Assembly (NCBI RefSeq): GCF_001544915.2
Contig: NZ_FCOE02000003.1
Span: forward strand, 186,001 to 250,000
Length of the DNA stretch: 64,000 nucleotides
Direction of reading: 5' to 3'
Source of the DNA: Caballeronia pedi
GTDB lineage: Bacteria > Pseudomonadota > Gammaproteobacteria > Burkholderiales > Burkholderiaceae
Shown: one piece after another, positions 18,577-27,377 of the stretch
Numbering within the stretch: the stretch's first letter is position 1
Layout: each line of letters opens with the position of its first letter
Made by a program: the position numbers and the translations under genes
The notes under the pieces: generated by a model
The model's input: the letters and a program-made list of their open reading frames with translations, nothing else
What the model was told of the DNA's origin: nothing
Databases searched by the model: none

Positions 18577-18876
18577 TCAGTTGCAGCCGTATCCCGTACG
18601 ACGATTCCACCAGCAGATTGCCTCGCCTTGCGTGCAAACGAACATGCTGCCAACGGTGTCGCATTGAATGGTTGTCTGCCGACGACCGTTTGACGTCGGA
18701 CTGTCTTTTGTTAGCTCCGAGTCTGATGACGCGACCGCGCTCTCTATCGCCGCGCGAACCTTCGCGGTTCCCTCGGTTGGCTTCTTTGTCGCCACGCCAG
18801 GCGCGACTGTACACGCAGACATGAGGGCCGCCAGACAAATCGACGCGAACAAACGGTTTGTCGTCATCGAAGCCAT
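18577..18876 (-). CDS. Small lipoprotein
   Basis: The ATG at 18876 with GGGAGG directly upstream gives 99 residues. A lipoprotein signal (TTNRLFASICLAALMSAC) ends in a lipobox, LMSAC, so the mature protein would begin at an acylated Cys. The mature part is short, Thr/Ser-rich, with four Cys at the C-terminus (IQCDTVGSMFVCTQGEAIC). No family recognised. Confidence 0.65.
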   Translation of the reverse strand: MASMTTNRLFASICLAALMSACTVAPGVATKKPTEGTAKVRAAIESAVASSDSELTKDSPTSNGRRQTTIQCDTVGSMFVCTQGEAICWWNRRTGYGCN

Positions 18877-19042
18877 GGTTTCCTCCCAATACTTAGTAGA
18901 CACCCGTTGCGCCCCACCGTCTGAACGCCGAAACAACCATAGCGGGCATGGAACGATTCTATCCCCGCGTCTGTGATGCAATTTCAAGAGACCGTCGAAG
19001 ACGCTAGGGAAACACCCTACCTGTCATTGCTTCGCTCCCTTA

Positions 19043-19945
19043 GAACCCTTAACAAAATGAAGAAAAGGGGCTGTTAACCCTTGATGAATGCTGTTAACCT
19101 GTTCATTGTTTCGGCGATGAAAGGAACATGGCTAAACCTATACTCGACGACGAACTCTGGGCACTCATCGAACCGTTATTGCCCCCTCCAAAACTACGAC
19201 GCCACCGTTACCCAGGGCGCAAACCGCTCGACAATCGTGCGGTGCTCACAGGCATCCTCTTCGTCTTGCAGACTGGCCTGCGCTGGGACCTTCTTCCTCG
19301 CGAGATGGGTTGCGGCAGTGGCATGAGTTGCTGGCGTCGCCTGCGTGACTGGCAGGAGGCAGGCGTCTGGGACGAGTTGCACGAGTTGCTCCTTGCGCGG
19401 CTTCGGGCCGCCGACCAAATCGACTGGTCTCGAGTCATCGTCGACTCCTCTTCAATCCGTGCTATGGGCGCGGGTCAAAAACGGGACCGAATCCCACAGA
19501 CCGCGCGCGACCCGGTTCAAAGCACCACCTCATCACCGAAGCGCAGGGCATCCCGCTCGCGGTGATACTGACTGGCGCCAACCGCAACGACGTCACTCAA
19601 CTTCAAGCACTGGTCGAGGCCATTCCGCCCATCAGCGGCAAGCCTGGCAGACCACTATCGAAGCCTCGGGTCGTTCAAGGCGACAGAGGCTACGACCACG
19701 ACAAACATCGACGTCCGTTGCACGCAGCGGGCATTGCCACGGAAATTGCTCGGCGCGGCCAGCCTCACGGCAGCGGATTGGGTAAAACACGCTGGGTCGT
19801 GGAGCGGACCATTTCGTGGCTTCACAACTTCCGCCGACTGCGCATCCGCTTCGAACGGCTCGCGTTTATCCACGAAGCCTTCATGAAAATCGCTTGCTGC
19901 ATCATATGCTTGCGACAACTGCGAACGTCATTTTTTTAACGCCTC
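19043..19945 (+). mobile_element. IS5-family insertion sequence (IS1031-like group), apparently intact
   Basis: A 903-bp element. The left end begins GAACCCTTAACAAAATGAAG; the right end read inward begins GAGGCGTTAAAAAAATGACG, 16 of 20 positions matching as terminal inverted repeats. A TTA triplet flanks both ends (19040-19042 and 19946-19948), consistent with the three-base T-N-A target duplication of this IS5 subgroup. It carries one transposase gene in two overlapping frames. It lies between the lipoprotein and PsiF genes and interrupts no recognisable gene. Confidence 0.85.
19128..19939 (+). CDS. IS5-family DDE transposase, expressed by -1 frameshift
   Basis: The first frame (19128 to 19565) encodes the N-terminal DUF4096-like half (DDELWALIEPLLPPPK, then GILFVLQTGLRWDLLPREMG) and the first catalytic Asp (VIVDSSSIRA). 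The second frame, reached by a -1 shift at an A5 run near 19477-19481 (GGTCAAAAACGG), supplies TGPNPTDRARPGSKHH, then LTGANRNDV, the second Asp in VVQGDRGYD and the Glu in WVVERTISW. Both halves are uninterrupted, so this looks like programmed frameshifting rather than decay. Fused length is about 270 residues. Confidence 0.9.
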
Positions 19946-20130
19946 TTAGGAGCGTTTTTCAACCGCTCTGTCCTTTGCGACCAGCGCTTCGCTGAGGCTG
20001 TGAGTAGAGCAGCGATAGAGCAACCGATACGGCGCCGCAACAACGATTCCTATGGACTGACGTCAACGTCACAGCTCTCCCGGCGTTAATGAAGCAAGGC
20101 GCACAGCCTTCCTTTTCCCGGAGAATACCT

Positions 20131-20454
20131 ATGAACAAGATTATCGCAGTCGCTGTGGCAACGTGCTTCTCGGTCGGAATCGCGTGCGCCCAAACGTCCG
20201 CGCCTGCCGCCGCGACCGCCAAACCCACGCCGATAGCCGCAGGGTCGAGTTGTGAGACCCAGGCAATCGATAAGAACGGAAAGCCGCTGGCCGGCGCTGC
20301 TAAGACCTCCTTCATCAAGAAGTGCGAAGCTGGCAACAAGAGCAATGTCTCCACTGCATGTGCGAGCAAAGCGGTCGGAAAAGACGGCAAGCCACTCGCG
20401 GGCGCTGCGAAATCGTCGTTTATGAAAAAGTGTGAGGCTGATGCCGGCAAGTAA
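20131..20454 (+). CDS. PsiF-repeat periplasmic protein
   Basis: 107 residues. A signal peptide (MNKIIAVAVATCFSVGIACA) precedes an Ala/Pro/Thr linker and two PsiF repeats of the form C-x2-(Q/K)-A-x3-(N/D)-G-K-P-L-A-G-A-A-K-x-S-F-x-K-K-C, at about residues 44-71 and 79-106. PsiF is phosphate-starvation induced in enterics; its job is unknown. The start is set by GGAG nine bases upstream. Confidence 0.85.
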   Translation: MNKIIAVAVATCFSVGIACAQTSAPAAATAKPTPIAAGSSCETQAIDKNGKPLAGAAKTSFIKKCEAGNKSNVSTACASKAVGKDGKPLAGAAKSSFMKKCEADAGK

Positions 20455-20727
20455 TCCTTGAGACGAAGAAGGCTGGTCTGATTGCCGTTGCGTGTGCGTC
20501 CGGCTTTGAGCTCCCAGCCTTCTTCGCCGTGTGTCGATTTATGGAAGTCGAATACCGACGCCCCCTTCTCTGTGGCTTCCGCCCCCGTTCCAGTATCTCG
20601 CTCCTCAAAAATCTCCTCTCGCCCCCGGGAATAAACTGATTGAGCTCCCGATACAAGCAAAGGTGTTTCGGTACTCTTTTCGAGAATGCTGTGTCATAGT
20701 TCCTTGTGCTACTAGACGGAGGAGAAC

Positions 20728-21540
20728 ATGACTACCCTTGAGAACATTCAGGCCCGTATGAAAAAGCTTCAGGCGCAAGCGGAGACCATTCTTGCAAAGC
20801 AAGCACAAGCCGCCGTCGACCAAATCCGCGAATTGATGCTCAAACACGGGCTTACTACCGCAGACATCGAAGCCAGAGCAAAAGCAAAAAGAGACGCCAA
20901 GGCCAACGGTCGCGTTGCAGTCGGTCGAGGCTCCAAGGCGCCAATCGCCACCAAACGAAAGTTGCCCGCAAAATACTTGAATCCGAAAACCGGCGAAACT
21001 TGGAGCGGACATGCTCGACCGCCGGCTTGGATTAAGCTCGTGAAGGACCGCTCAAAATTCCTCATCGACGGCGCTGGTCCCTCGTCCTCAACAAAGTCGG
21101 TCGGAGCGACTAGCGGAAAGACTTCGGTTCGCAACGTGCAATCAAAAGGTGCGTTGCCAGCAAAATATCGAGACCCCAAGTCCGGCGCCACGTGGAGCGG
21201 TCGCGGCCCTGCGCCCCGATGGCTGGAGTCGGCAAAAGACCGAACAAAGTTCTTGATTGAACAGACCCCTGCCGCCACATTTGATTCGCCGGCGACTCGC
21301 AAGACGACCACCTCGAAAGGTGCGACGAAGGTCCGCGCTGCGAGCAAGAAGGTTGGCGCCAAGAAGGCGGCGGCGTCTAAGAAGTCTGCGGGCGTAAAGA
21401 AGGCCGTGACGAAGGCTTCGGCAAAGTCAACCGTCACTGCAAAAAAGGTTACTGCTCGCAAAAAGACTGCGCGCAAGGTCGCGCCTACGACCGCGGCGAC
21501 AGTGCCGGCACCTAACGCAGTGAGCGCTGCTTCCGCATGA
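20728..21540 (+). CDS. H-NS family protein with two DNA-binding modules and a Lys/Ala tail
   Basis: A 270-residue paralogue of the H-NS protein at 12283. The coiled-coil N-terminus (IQARMKKLQAQAETILAK) is followed by two H-NS DNA-binding modules (YLNPKTGETWSGHARPPAW, then YRDPKSGATWSGRGPAPRW), each ending KFLIDG/KFLIE, and a histone-H1-like tail of Lys/Ala/Thr repeats. A strong GGAGGAG ribosome site precedes the ATG. It has one module fewer than its paralogue, so the two differ by gain or loss of a module. A role in silencing acquired DNA is the family expectation. Confidence 0.93.
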   Translation: MTTLENIQARMKKLQAQAETILAKQAQAAVDQIRELMLKHGLTTADIEARAKAKRDAKANGRVAVGRGSKAPIATKRKLPAKYLNPKTGETWSGHARPPAWIKLVKDRSKFLIDGAGPSSSTKSVGATSGKTSVRNVQSKGALPAKYRDPKSGATWSGRGPAPRWLESAKDRTKFLIEQTPAATFDSPATRKTTTSKGATKVRAASKKVGAKKAAASKKSAGVKKAVTKASAKSTVTAKKVTARKKTARKVAPTTAATVPAPNAVSAASA

Positions 21541-21593
21541 GATTGTCGATGTAGGCGGCGCTCCTTCCCGCGGGTGCCTGTGAGTGGACTTCA

Positions 21594-21796
21594 TCAACGT
21601 CCAGCCTTGTGGGCATTCGTCGAGACCACGCGGGGCAAAAGGTCGCCGTAAGAGTCGAATTGTTCTTCAGCGACCACGCCGGCATATTCTGTTGCCGGCA
21701 TGGCTGCCAGCACGCTCGCCTGGTCGGCTGAGTTCACACGCTTCGCGGCGTCCACGATGATGTACGCGGAACGGAAGGTAAGCGGAGCGTCGATTT
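21594..21796 (-). pseudogene. C-terminal remnant of an ABC branched-chain amino acid binding protein
   Basis: The minus strand reads LTFRSAYIIVDAAKRVNSAD, then VLAAMPATEYAGVVAE, then EQFDSYGDLLPRVV and a stop at 21594. This matches the end of LivK-type binding proteins (A-Y-D-A, then A-A-M-x3-D-Y-x-G-V, then F-D-x2-G-D). An in-frame TAA lies just upstream (near 21797) and no start or signal peptide remains, so it is a fragment. Confidence 0.5.
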
Positions 21797-22052
21797 AAAG
21801 TGAGCACTAAAGTGCCTTGTGAACCTAGCCTCGATGTCTTCACCGGCTTTGCCCAGTATTTCAATCGACCGTTTCGGCTCAAAAGCAGATGACGTTCTCG
21901 TCGTATTTTTGCGAGAGTCGGAAGCGTATCGGTAGGCACGCAGTGGCCTGCTTGGACCCATCGTCATTGAGGACAGGCATCCCCCTTCGGGTCGACGACT
22001 TTTCGACAACTTTTTGTTGGCTGCCAAACGTTCCTTCGTTAGGATGGGATGT
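21797..22052. other. Short stretch without a recognised gene
   Basis: Between the binding-protein remnant and the biotin carboxylase gene. Minus-strand frames cross it but show no motif. It may be the degraded upstream part of the same remnant, and it should also hold the end of the pxp operon transcript; I see no strong hairpin. Confidence 0.35.
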
Positions 22053-23423
22053 TTAAACGATACGCTTAACAATCTCGGTAAGATTCTCTTCAAGGTATCC
22101 GGTGTGATAATTCCCCTTGCGGATAGACGCGTCTTCCAGCAGCGCCAAATGGAGCGCCTTCGTAGTTTTGAGACCGTCGACGTCAAACTCGGTCAACGCT
22201 CGTTTCATCCGTTCGATGGCCTCCCCTCTCGAAGTATCCCACGCAACCACCTTGGCAAGAAGCGAATCATAGTATGGTGGAACTGCGTACCCCTCATATA
22301 AGTGCGTATCGACTCGCAATCCTGGACCCGCAGGCAGGCGAAGCGCTCCGACCGTGCCAGGGCCCGGCATGAAGTTCCTTAATGGGTCTTCGGCATTGAT
22401 GCGACATTCGATTGCAGCACCGCGCAGCACCACATCTGACTGTTGATATCGGAGCGGCTCTCCTGTGGCCAGGCGCAGCGACTCGCGGACTATGTCTATC
22501 CCTGTAATCATCTCCGTAACGGGATGCTCAACCTGAACACGGGTATTCATTTCGATGAAAAAGAATTCGGCCGTGTTCTCGTCGTACAGGTATTCGACGG
22601 TGCCTACGCCGCGATATTGGACAGCCTCAGCCAATGCAACTGCTGCAGCACACATCTTTTCCCGCACTTCGCCATTAAGAGAGGGAGCCGGTGCTTCTTC
22701 AATAAGTTTTTGACGACGACGTTGCAACGAACACTCTCGCTCGAAGAGATGTATCGCCCGTTCGCCGTCGGCAAGAATCTGCACCTCGACATGTCGTGCC
22801 TTACCGACGAAGCGCTCAAGATAGAGACCGCCATAGCCAAATGCGCTCTGTGCCTCTCGAGTAGCGATGCCGAACTGCGACTCCAGTTCTGCTGGGTCGT
22901 TGGCGATTCTGATACCTCTTCCGCCCCCGCCAGCTGCGGCTTTGAGCATCACCGGGAATCCGACGCGCACAGCTGCTCGCAGTGCTTCAGCCGCATCTTC
23001 GACGACGCCGTCACTACCGGGTACTGTCGGAACGCCGGCGGCGATGGCGCACGCGCGCGCTTGGGCCTTGTCCCCCATCAATGAAATAGCCTTGGGCGAA
23101 GGACCGACGAAGACGATGCCCGCATCGTTGACCGCCTTAGCGAACTCGGCATTTTCAGATAGGAAACCGTAGCCGGGGTGAACACCGTCGGCACCGGCCT
23201 CCCGAGCCGCCGCGACTACAGCAGAGATGTTCAGATAGCTTTTCGCTGCAGGTGCCGGTCCAACCATGAGTACTCGGTCAGCCATCTGTGCGGCGAGACT
23301 TTTTTCGTCGGCAGTACTACAACCTAGAACGGTCCGCATGCCCAGTTCCTGCGCTGCCCGGATGATACGCACCGCGATTTCGCCACGATTGGCAACAAAG
23401 AGCGTTTTGATGCTTCGTTGCAT
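22053..23423 (-). CDS. Biotin carboxylase subunit (AccC-like)
   Basis: Carboxylates biotin on the carrier protein using ATP and bicarbonate. The 456-residue protein has the full biotin carboxylase plan: pre-ATP-grasp (FVANRGEIAVRII), ATP-grasp glycine loop (KAAAGGGGRGIRI), catalytic segment FFIEMNTRVQVEHPVTE, and C-terminal lid. The ATG at 23423 has GAGG seven bases upstream and starts eight bases after the carrier gene stop. It is the last gene of the pxp operon. Its partners here are not AccA/AccD but KipI/KipA proteins, so the acceptor is probably not acetyl-CoA. Confidence 0.93.
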   Translation of the reverse strand: MQRSIKTLFVANRGEIAVRIIRAAQELGMRTVLGCSTADEKSLAAQMADRVLMVGPAPAAKSYLNISAVVAAAREAGADGVHPGYGFLSENAEFAKAVNDAGIVFVGPSPKAISLMGDKAQARACAIAAGVPTVPGSDGVVEDAAEALRAAVRVGFPVMLKAAAGGGGRGIRIANDPAELESQFGIATREAQSAFGYGGLYLERFVGKARHVEVQILADGERAIHLFERECSLQRRRQKLIEEAPAPSLNGEVREKMCAAAVALAEAVQYRGVGTVEYLYDENTAEFFFIEMNTRVQVEHPVTEMITGIDIVRESLRLATGEPLRYQQSDVVLRGAAIECRINAEDPLRNFMPGPGTVGALRLPAGPGLRVDTHLYEGYAVPPYYDSLLAKVVAWDTSRGEAIERMKRALTEFDVDGLKTTKALHLALLEDASIRKGNYHTGYLEENLTEIVKRIV

Positions 23424-23431
23424 GGAGAACC

Positions 23432-23677
23432 TCAATCGGTGGAGATAATGGCGATAACCGCGTCGGAATCGACCGCATCGCCGTCAGAGACCACGAAGGC
23501 TTTGAGCGTCCCTGCCGTGCCAGCAAAGACTTCGTTGAATTGCTTCATCAGTTCAATGTTCCCGATTATTGTTTCGGCGGTGACTTTCTGACCCTCGCTC
23601 ACGAAGGGAGGCTCGCCAGGCGCTGGGCTACGATAGAAGGTTCCCGGAACCGGACTTGTAACTTCAATGTCTGCCAT
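23432..23677 (-). CDS. Small biotin carboxyl carrier protein
   Basis: An 81-residue biotinyl domain with no N-terminal extension (AccB of E. coli has about 156 residues). The biotin site is Lys45 in IELMKQFNE, where the usual A-M-K-M is replaced by L-M-K-Q. The ATG at 23677 has GGAG seven bases upstream. It lies between pxpC and the biotin carboxylase, in the order expected for a split carboxylase. Confidence 0.9.
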   Translation of the reverse strand: MADIEVTSPVPGTFYRSPAPGEPPFVSEGQKVTAETIIGNIELMKQFNEVFAGTAGTLKAFVVSDGDAVDSDAVIAIISTD

Positions 23678-23690
23678 GCTCGCTCCATTT

Positions 23691-24698
23691 TTAGATTTCA
23701 GCGTGGTCGACTTCAACCAGCGACTGAATACCGCATAGCTTGTCGAGTCTGCGTCTTTGCTCGTTAGCCTCGTCTCGCGTTATTCGTCGAAAGCGAAGCT
23801 TCGCGTTCGGTCGAGCTTGTCCCAGGCGCCAGAGGTCAAATCGAGGAACAGTGAAAGGAACGATGAATCCGCCTGCACTCGGAGAATCATTGATAAATAC
23901 AATCGGCGTTTGACCAGCGATGCTAACTGCCCCCACGGGGTAGCCATGGTCGAGGATGTTCGACGGCTCGCTGCCGTGCTCAGCTGGCTTTGCGTGGGCT
24001 TGGCTCGAGAAAGAGAACGTCGGTCCGGAAAGCCGAAGGCCAGTGCGGTTGCTGTTCGGACTGACCGTCCATTCACTGTCGAAAAATTTCATGACAGACG
24101 CGTCGTCGAGCCATGAGTCGTTCGGCCCGAGCATCGCAGCGATGCGGCACTCTGGGAACGCTGCATTTGTTCCCGGGACAATCGGCGGCCGTGCTCTTTC
24201 CGGCACCCTCCGCAATTTATCTATCGCATGCGCCTCTCCCACCGGCACCTGCTCCCCGACTTCGAGGGCCCCACCGCTCACGCCACCAATGCCGGCCATA
24301 TGAAACGTCGCGCGAGAACCGAGTACTCTCGCGGTAGCGATTCCGCCAGACACAGCAATGTAGCCTCGCGCCCCCGTCTTGGCTGCAGGGCAAACAAGCT
24401 GCTGACCGGCGCGTACGAGGACGGTCTGCCACATGGGAATCGGGGCATCGTCAAGCTTTGCCGCCACCTCTGCGCCGGTGAGCGCAATGGCACAATCCCG
24501 CTGAAACCGCAAAGTGGGCCCGACAAACTGCCATTCGAGGGCGGCCGTGTCACGTGGGTTGCCCACGAGCAAATTCGCGAGCCGAAAGGACCATGCGTCT
24601 GCGGGTCCCGATGGTGGGAATCCTTGCTCCCAAAACCCTATCCGTCCGGGCAATTCCTGTACCGTCGTTTCGAGCCCATGCTTTACAACTTCCAGCAT
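23691..24698 (-). CDS. pxpC: KipA/PxpC-like protein (5-oxoprolinase subunit C or carboxyltransferase half)
   Basis: 335 residues, full length for the KipA (AHS2) family. Key segments are GFPPSGPADAWSFRLANLLV, a Thr-Gly-Ala-Glu turn (ALTGAEVAAKLDD), GYIAVSGGI and the C-terminal VGAVSIAGQTPIVFINDSP. With KipI it builds the fold shared by PxpBC of ATP-dependent 5-oxoprolinase and the carboxyltransferase of urea carboxylase. The start is four bases after the pxpB stop. A biotin carrier and carboxylase directly downstream favour the carboxyltransferase reading; the presence of PxpA favours lactam hydrolysis. Both may apply. Confidence 0.88.
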   Translation of the reverse strand: MLEVVKHGLETTVQELPGRIGFWEQGFPPSGPADAWSFRLANLLVGNPRDTAALEWQFVGPTLRFQRDCAIALTGAEVAAKLDDAPIPMWQTVLVRAGQQLVCPAAKTGARGYIAVSGGIATARVLGSRATFHMAGIGGVSGGALEVGEQVPVGEAHAIDKLRRVPERARPPIVPGTNAAFPECRIAAMLGPNDSWLDDASVMKFFDSEWTVSPNSNRTGLRLSGPTFSFSSQAHAKPAEHGSEPSNILDHGYPVGAVSIAGQTPIVFINDSPSAGGFIVPFTVPRFDLWRLGQARPNAKLRFRRITRDEANEQRRRLDKLCGIQSLVEVDHAEI

Positions 24699-24702
24699 CG
24701 CC

Positions 24703-25560
24703 TTACTCCTTATCGAGGTCGCGTAACCAGTCGCGATATCGCTCCACCGAGAACATCTGGTAGTCGACCGCCGGATGTTTGTAGGTCCCTTCCCTCACGC
24801 GTGCCTCTATGAAATCGTATTCGTCTCTATCGATAGGCGTGAAGCGAACGCGGTCGCCGGCGCGAAATAGAGCTGCGCTTTCCTTGAACGCTGGCAATCG
24901 CTGGTCCTTGTCCCACGTTGGCATCGGTGTGCGCCCGAAAATCTGGTATCCCCCGGGCGTCCTGTCCGGGTAGATACAGGACAATCCACCGCCTAGCCCA
25001 ATCGTCCCACGTGGCGTCCAGCCTCGCGGCGGGTTATATTTGGGTGCGGTTATTCTCGCCCGGGGGTCAAGTGGCATGAGCGAGCACAGACCTGGCCAGA
25101 AGCCGAGAGCGGCGACCCAGTACTCGGTGCTAATGTGGAGTCTTTTGAAAGCTGCCCGGTCGGCAATGCCGTTTGCCTCACACAGAAGCTCCGGGTCGGG
25201 AATCTTGTCGGGATAGGTCTTGCGATACTCTTCAACACATTCAGTCGTCCAAGGGTCGAAATACAGAACGGGGACGTAGAAGAGTCGGCTCGGGACTTCC
25301 GAAACGCCTTCCGCTTGCTGTTCGAAGATGTCCTTTATCTCCATCACTGCGTCTTCGTAGCTGAGGCGGTCGGGGTCGTAGGAAACCAGAAGAGAAGCCA
25401 ATTCGGGAACCAGCTCGATTACACCGTCTACCTGGGCCTCCCGAATTGAATTCGCAAGTGCTTGAATCTTTACGTTCAAGTCAAAACTCATTTCATTGCC
25501 AAGTTCGACTTCGATGAAACAGTCGCCTGCTGGGCTGAACTGCGGCTCGTGATGATGCAT
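24703..25560 (-). CDS. pxpB: KipI/PxpB-like protein (5-oxoprolinase subunit B or carboxyltransferase half)
   Basis: 285 residues of the KipI (AHS1) family. It opens with a region like PAGDCFIEVELG, and carries YFDPWTTECVEEY, then the conserved YWVAALGFWPGLCSL and the C-terminal TIGLGGGLSCIYPDRTPGGYQ-type loop with IFGRTPMPTWD. Family members pair with KipA; in PxpABC they phosphorylate or activate 5-oxoproline, in urea carboxylase the homologous part transfers carboxyl. It sits between the importer permease and pxpC. Confidence 0.88.
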   Translation of the reverse strand: MHHHEPQFSPAGDCFIEVELGNEMSFDLNVKIQALANSIREAQVDGVIELVPELASLLVSYDPDRLSYEDAVMEIKDIFEQQAEGVSEVPSRLFYVPVLYFDPWTTECVEEYRKTYPDKIPDPELLCEANGIADRAAFKRLHISTEYWVAALGFWPGLCSLMPLDPRARITAPKYNPPRGWTPRGTIGLGGGLSCIYPDRTPGGYQIFGRTPMPTWDKDQRLPAFKESAALFRAGDRVRFTPIDRDEYDFIEARVREGTYKHPAVDYQMFSVERYRDWLRDLDKE

Positions 25561-25588
25561 GCGTCATCTCTATTGAGTTAAAGAGGCG

Positions 25589-26443
25589 TCAGTTCTTGTC
25601 CATTCGGACAAACAGAACCCAAAACAGTGCAGCAAGTAAGGGGAGCACGACGGCAAGTACTATCGTTTCCAGACAGAAAATGACAGGTACCTGCGACTGT
25701 TGAGAGGACGCCATCATCCAGTTCCAGATAGGCATGGTTTCAGCCGTGCCGCGCAGAAAGATGGAGCGCTGAACCTCGTTGAAGGAAATCAGAAAGCCGA
25801 ACGTTCCCGCGCCCACGATGCCTGGGCGAAGTATCGGCATTTCGATATCCCAAAAGGTCCTCCAACCAGATGCGCCGAGGTCCGCGGCCGCTTCAACAAG
25901 TCGGGTATCGAAACGTGTCGTGAGGACAAGCACGATAAGCAGTGAGAACGGGAACGCCCAAACCACATGGCCCAGAAAAATCGACCAGTAACCGAGCGTC
26001 AGACCCATCATCGGTCGAAGAAAGATGAACTGGGCTGCTCCCATAGACATCCCGGGAATGAAGAGAGGCAACACAGCGAGTAAAACAAGCGTCCCGGAAC
26101 GTTTCGAGTGCGGAAGCACGCGCCCAACCAAGGTCGCTGTCACTGCGGTGACGGTCCCGACCAACACGCCAATGAGCACACTAATACCGAACGGAGCAAG
26201 CCAATCGCTCGAGTTGAAGAGTGCCTGATAGTTAGCTCCAGAGAAAGGGAGCGGAAGTCCCGAAAGCGGCTGCGCGCTGACCGACATCAGAGCAAGCCAC
26301 AATAGAGGAAAGTAAATCAGCCCAAGTGCTCCGAACGCGATGGTCCTCGCAACTGACGGCCATCCCGACCAGTAGCTCCAAGCACTGCCGTGGCTTTGCC
26401 GATTCATCGGCGATGCCGGCATTTCGATGACGGTCTCGTTCAA
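25589..26443 (-). CDS. ABC importer permease, PotC-like
   Basis: 284 residues, inner-membrane subunit of a polyamine/opine-type importer with six predicted segments. The EAA-type loop is VEAAADLGASGWRTFWDIEMPILRPG, read as EAAADLGAS followed by G about 20 residues on. It begins at a TTG that overlaps the upstream permease stop (TTGA); GGAG lies nine bases before it, so I kept this start over an ATG at 26422. Its partner is the permease at 26440-27354. Confidence 0.88.
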   Translation of the reverse strand: MNETVIEMPASPMNRQSHGSAWSYWSGWPSVARTIAFGALGLIYFPLLWLALMSVSAQPLSGLPLPFSGANYQALFNSSDWLAPFGISVLIGVLVGTVTAVTATLVGRVLPHSKRSGTLVLLAVLPLFIPGMSMGAAQFIFLRPMMGLTLGYWSIFLGHVVWAFPFSLLIVLVLTTRFDTRLVEAAADLGASGWRTFWDIEMPILRPGIVGAGTFGFLISFNEVQRSIFLRGTAETMPIWNWMMASSQQSQVPVIFCLETIVLAVVLPLLAALFWVLFVRMDKN

Positions 26444-27354
26444 CTTTGTAGACTCCGAAAAGATGTAGAGAGGTCAGCGAACTTACGCGTGAGCAACATC
26501 AGCAGCGCGAAGATAACGCCAATCATGAGAACGACGAAGCTCGATAGAGCGGCGACGACTGGATACCGAAGCGCGCCATAGGCACTATCCACGGAGTTGC
26601 TAAGCAGATTGACGAAACCTCCGCCGAGCAGGTTTGGCTCGACCCACGACGCCAATGCAGGTCCAAGAGTGAAGACAACTCCAGCAAGGATGCCTGGCAG
26701 CGAAAGCGGAAGGATGATATCGGCAACGATGCGCGCCGGCGTAGCGCCTAAATCTGCTGCGGCAGAAATTAACGTATCGTCAATGACGCTAATGGCCATA
26801 TAGATGGGCAAAATCATCATCGGAAAGTACGACACGACCATGCCGAAGTGAACTGCTGCTTCGGTGTACAACATCCCCTTAATGGGAGACTGAATCACAT
26901 GAAGCATCATCAGCAGATGGTTAATCATGCCGTTCTCATCCAGAATGCCGCGCCACACAATTATTCTGGATGATTGGTCGAGAAAGAACGGAATTGTCAG
27001 CAGGGCGAGGACGACAGCTCGCGTGGTTTTGGTGCACCTTCCCTTTGCGAGCCATAGTGCCGACGGAAAAGCAAGGACCAATTCGATAGCCGTAACCGTC
27101 AAAGCAATTCTCAGGGTCCGGACTGTCACTTCGAATCGACCCGATGTGAAAATGCTCTCCCATGTCTTGAGCGTCGGCTCATAGACCATCATGAAGTTCC
27201 GACTATCGAAGAAGCTGTAGACCACGAGAACAATCAACGGCGCGATGACAACGAATAGCCATACGCCCAGAAAGCCACGTAGCAACCAAGGTGAGCGGTC
27301 GAGCGGTGTACGCATGGTCCGCCGCTTGCCTCCAACCGTAGGTACTGTACTCAT
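26440..27354 (-). CDS. ABC importer permease, PotB-like
   Basis: 304 residues. The ATG at 27354 has GAGGGG eight bases upstream; a further upstream frame start lacks a ribosome site. The first membrane segment is FLGVWLFVVIAPLIVLVVY and the coupling loop is AAADLGATPARIV with the family spacing. It forms the permease pair with PotC-like and is served by the binding protein just upstream. Confidence 0.88.
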   Translation of the reverse strand: MSTVPTVGGKRRTMRTPLDRSPWLLRGFLGVWLFVVIAPLIVLVVYSFFDSRNFMMVYEPTLKTWESIFTSGRFEVTVRTLRIALTVTAIELVLAFPSALWLAKGRCTKTTRAVVLALLTIPFFLDQSSRIIVWRGILDENGMINHLLMMLHVIQSPIKGMLYTEAAVHFGMVVSYFPMMILPIYMAISVIDDTLISAAADLGATPARIVADIILPLSLPGILAGVVFTLGPALASWVEPNLLGGGFVNLLSNSVDSAYGALRYPVVAALSSFVVLMIGVIFALLMLLTRKFADLSTSFRSLQS

Positions 27355-27377
27355 GATTTTGCCCCTCGCACGGCCCG

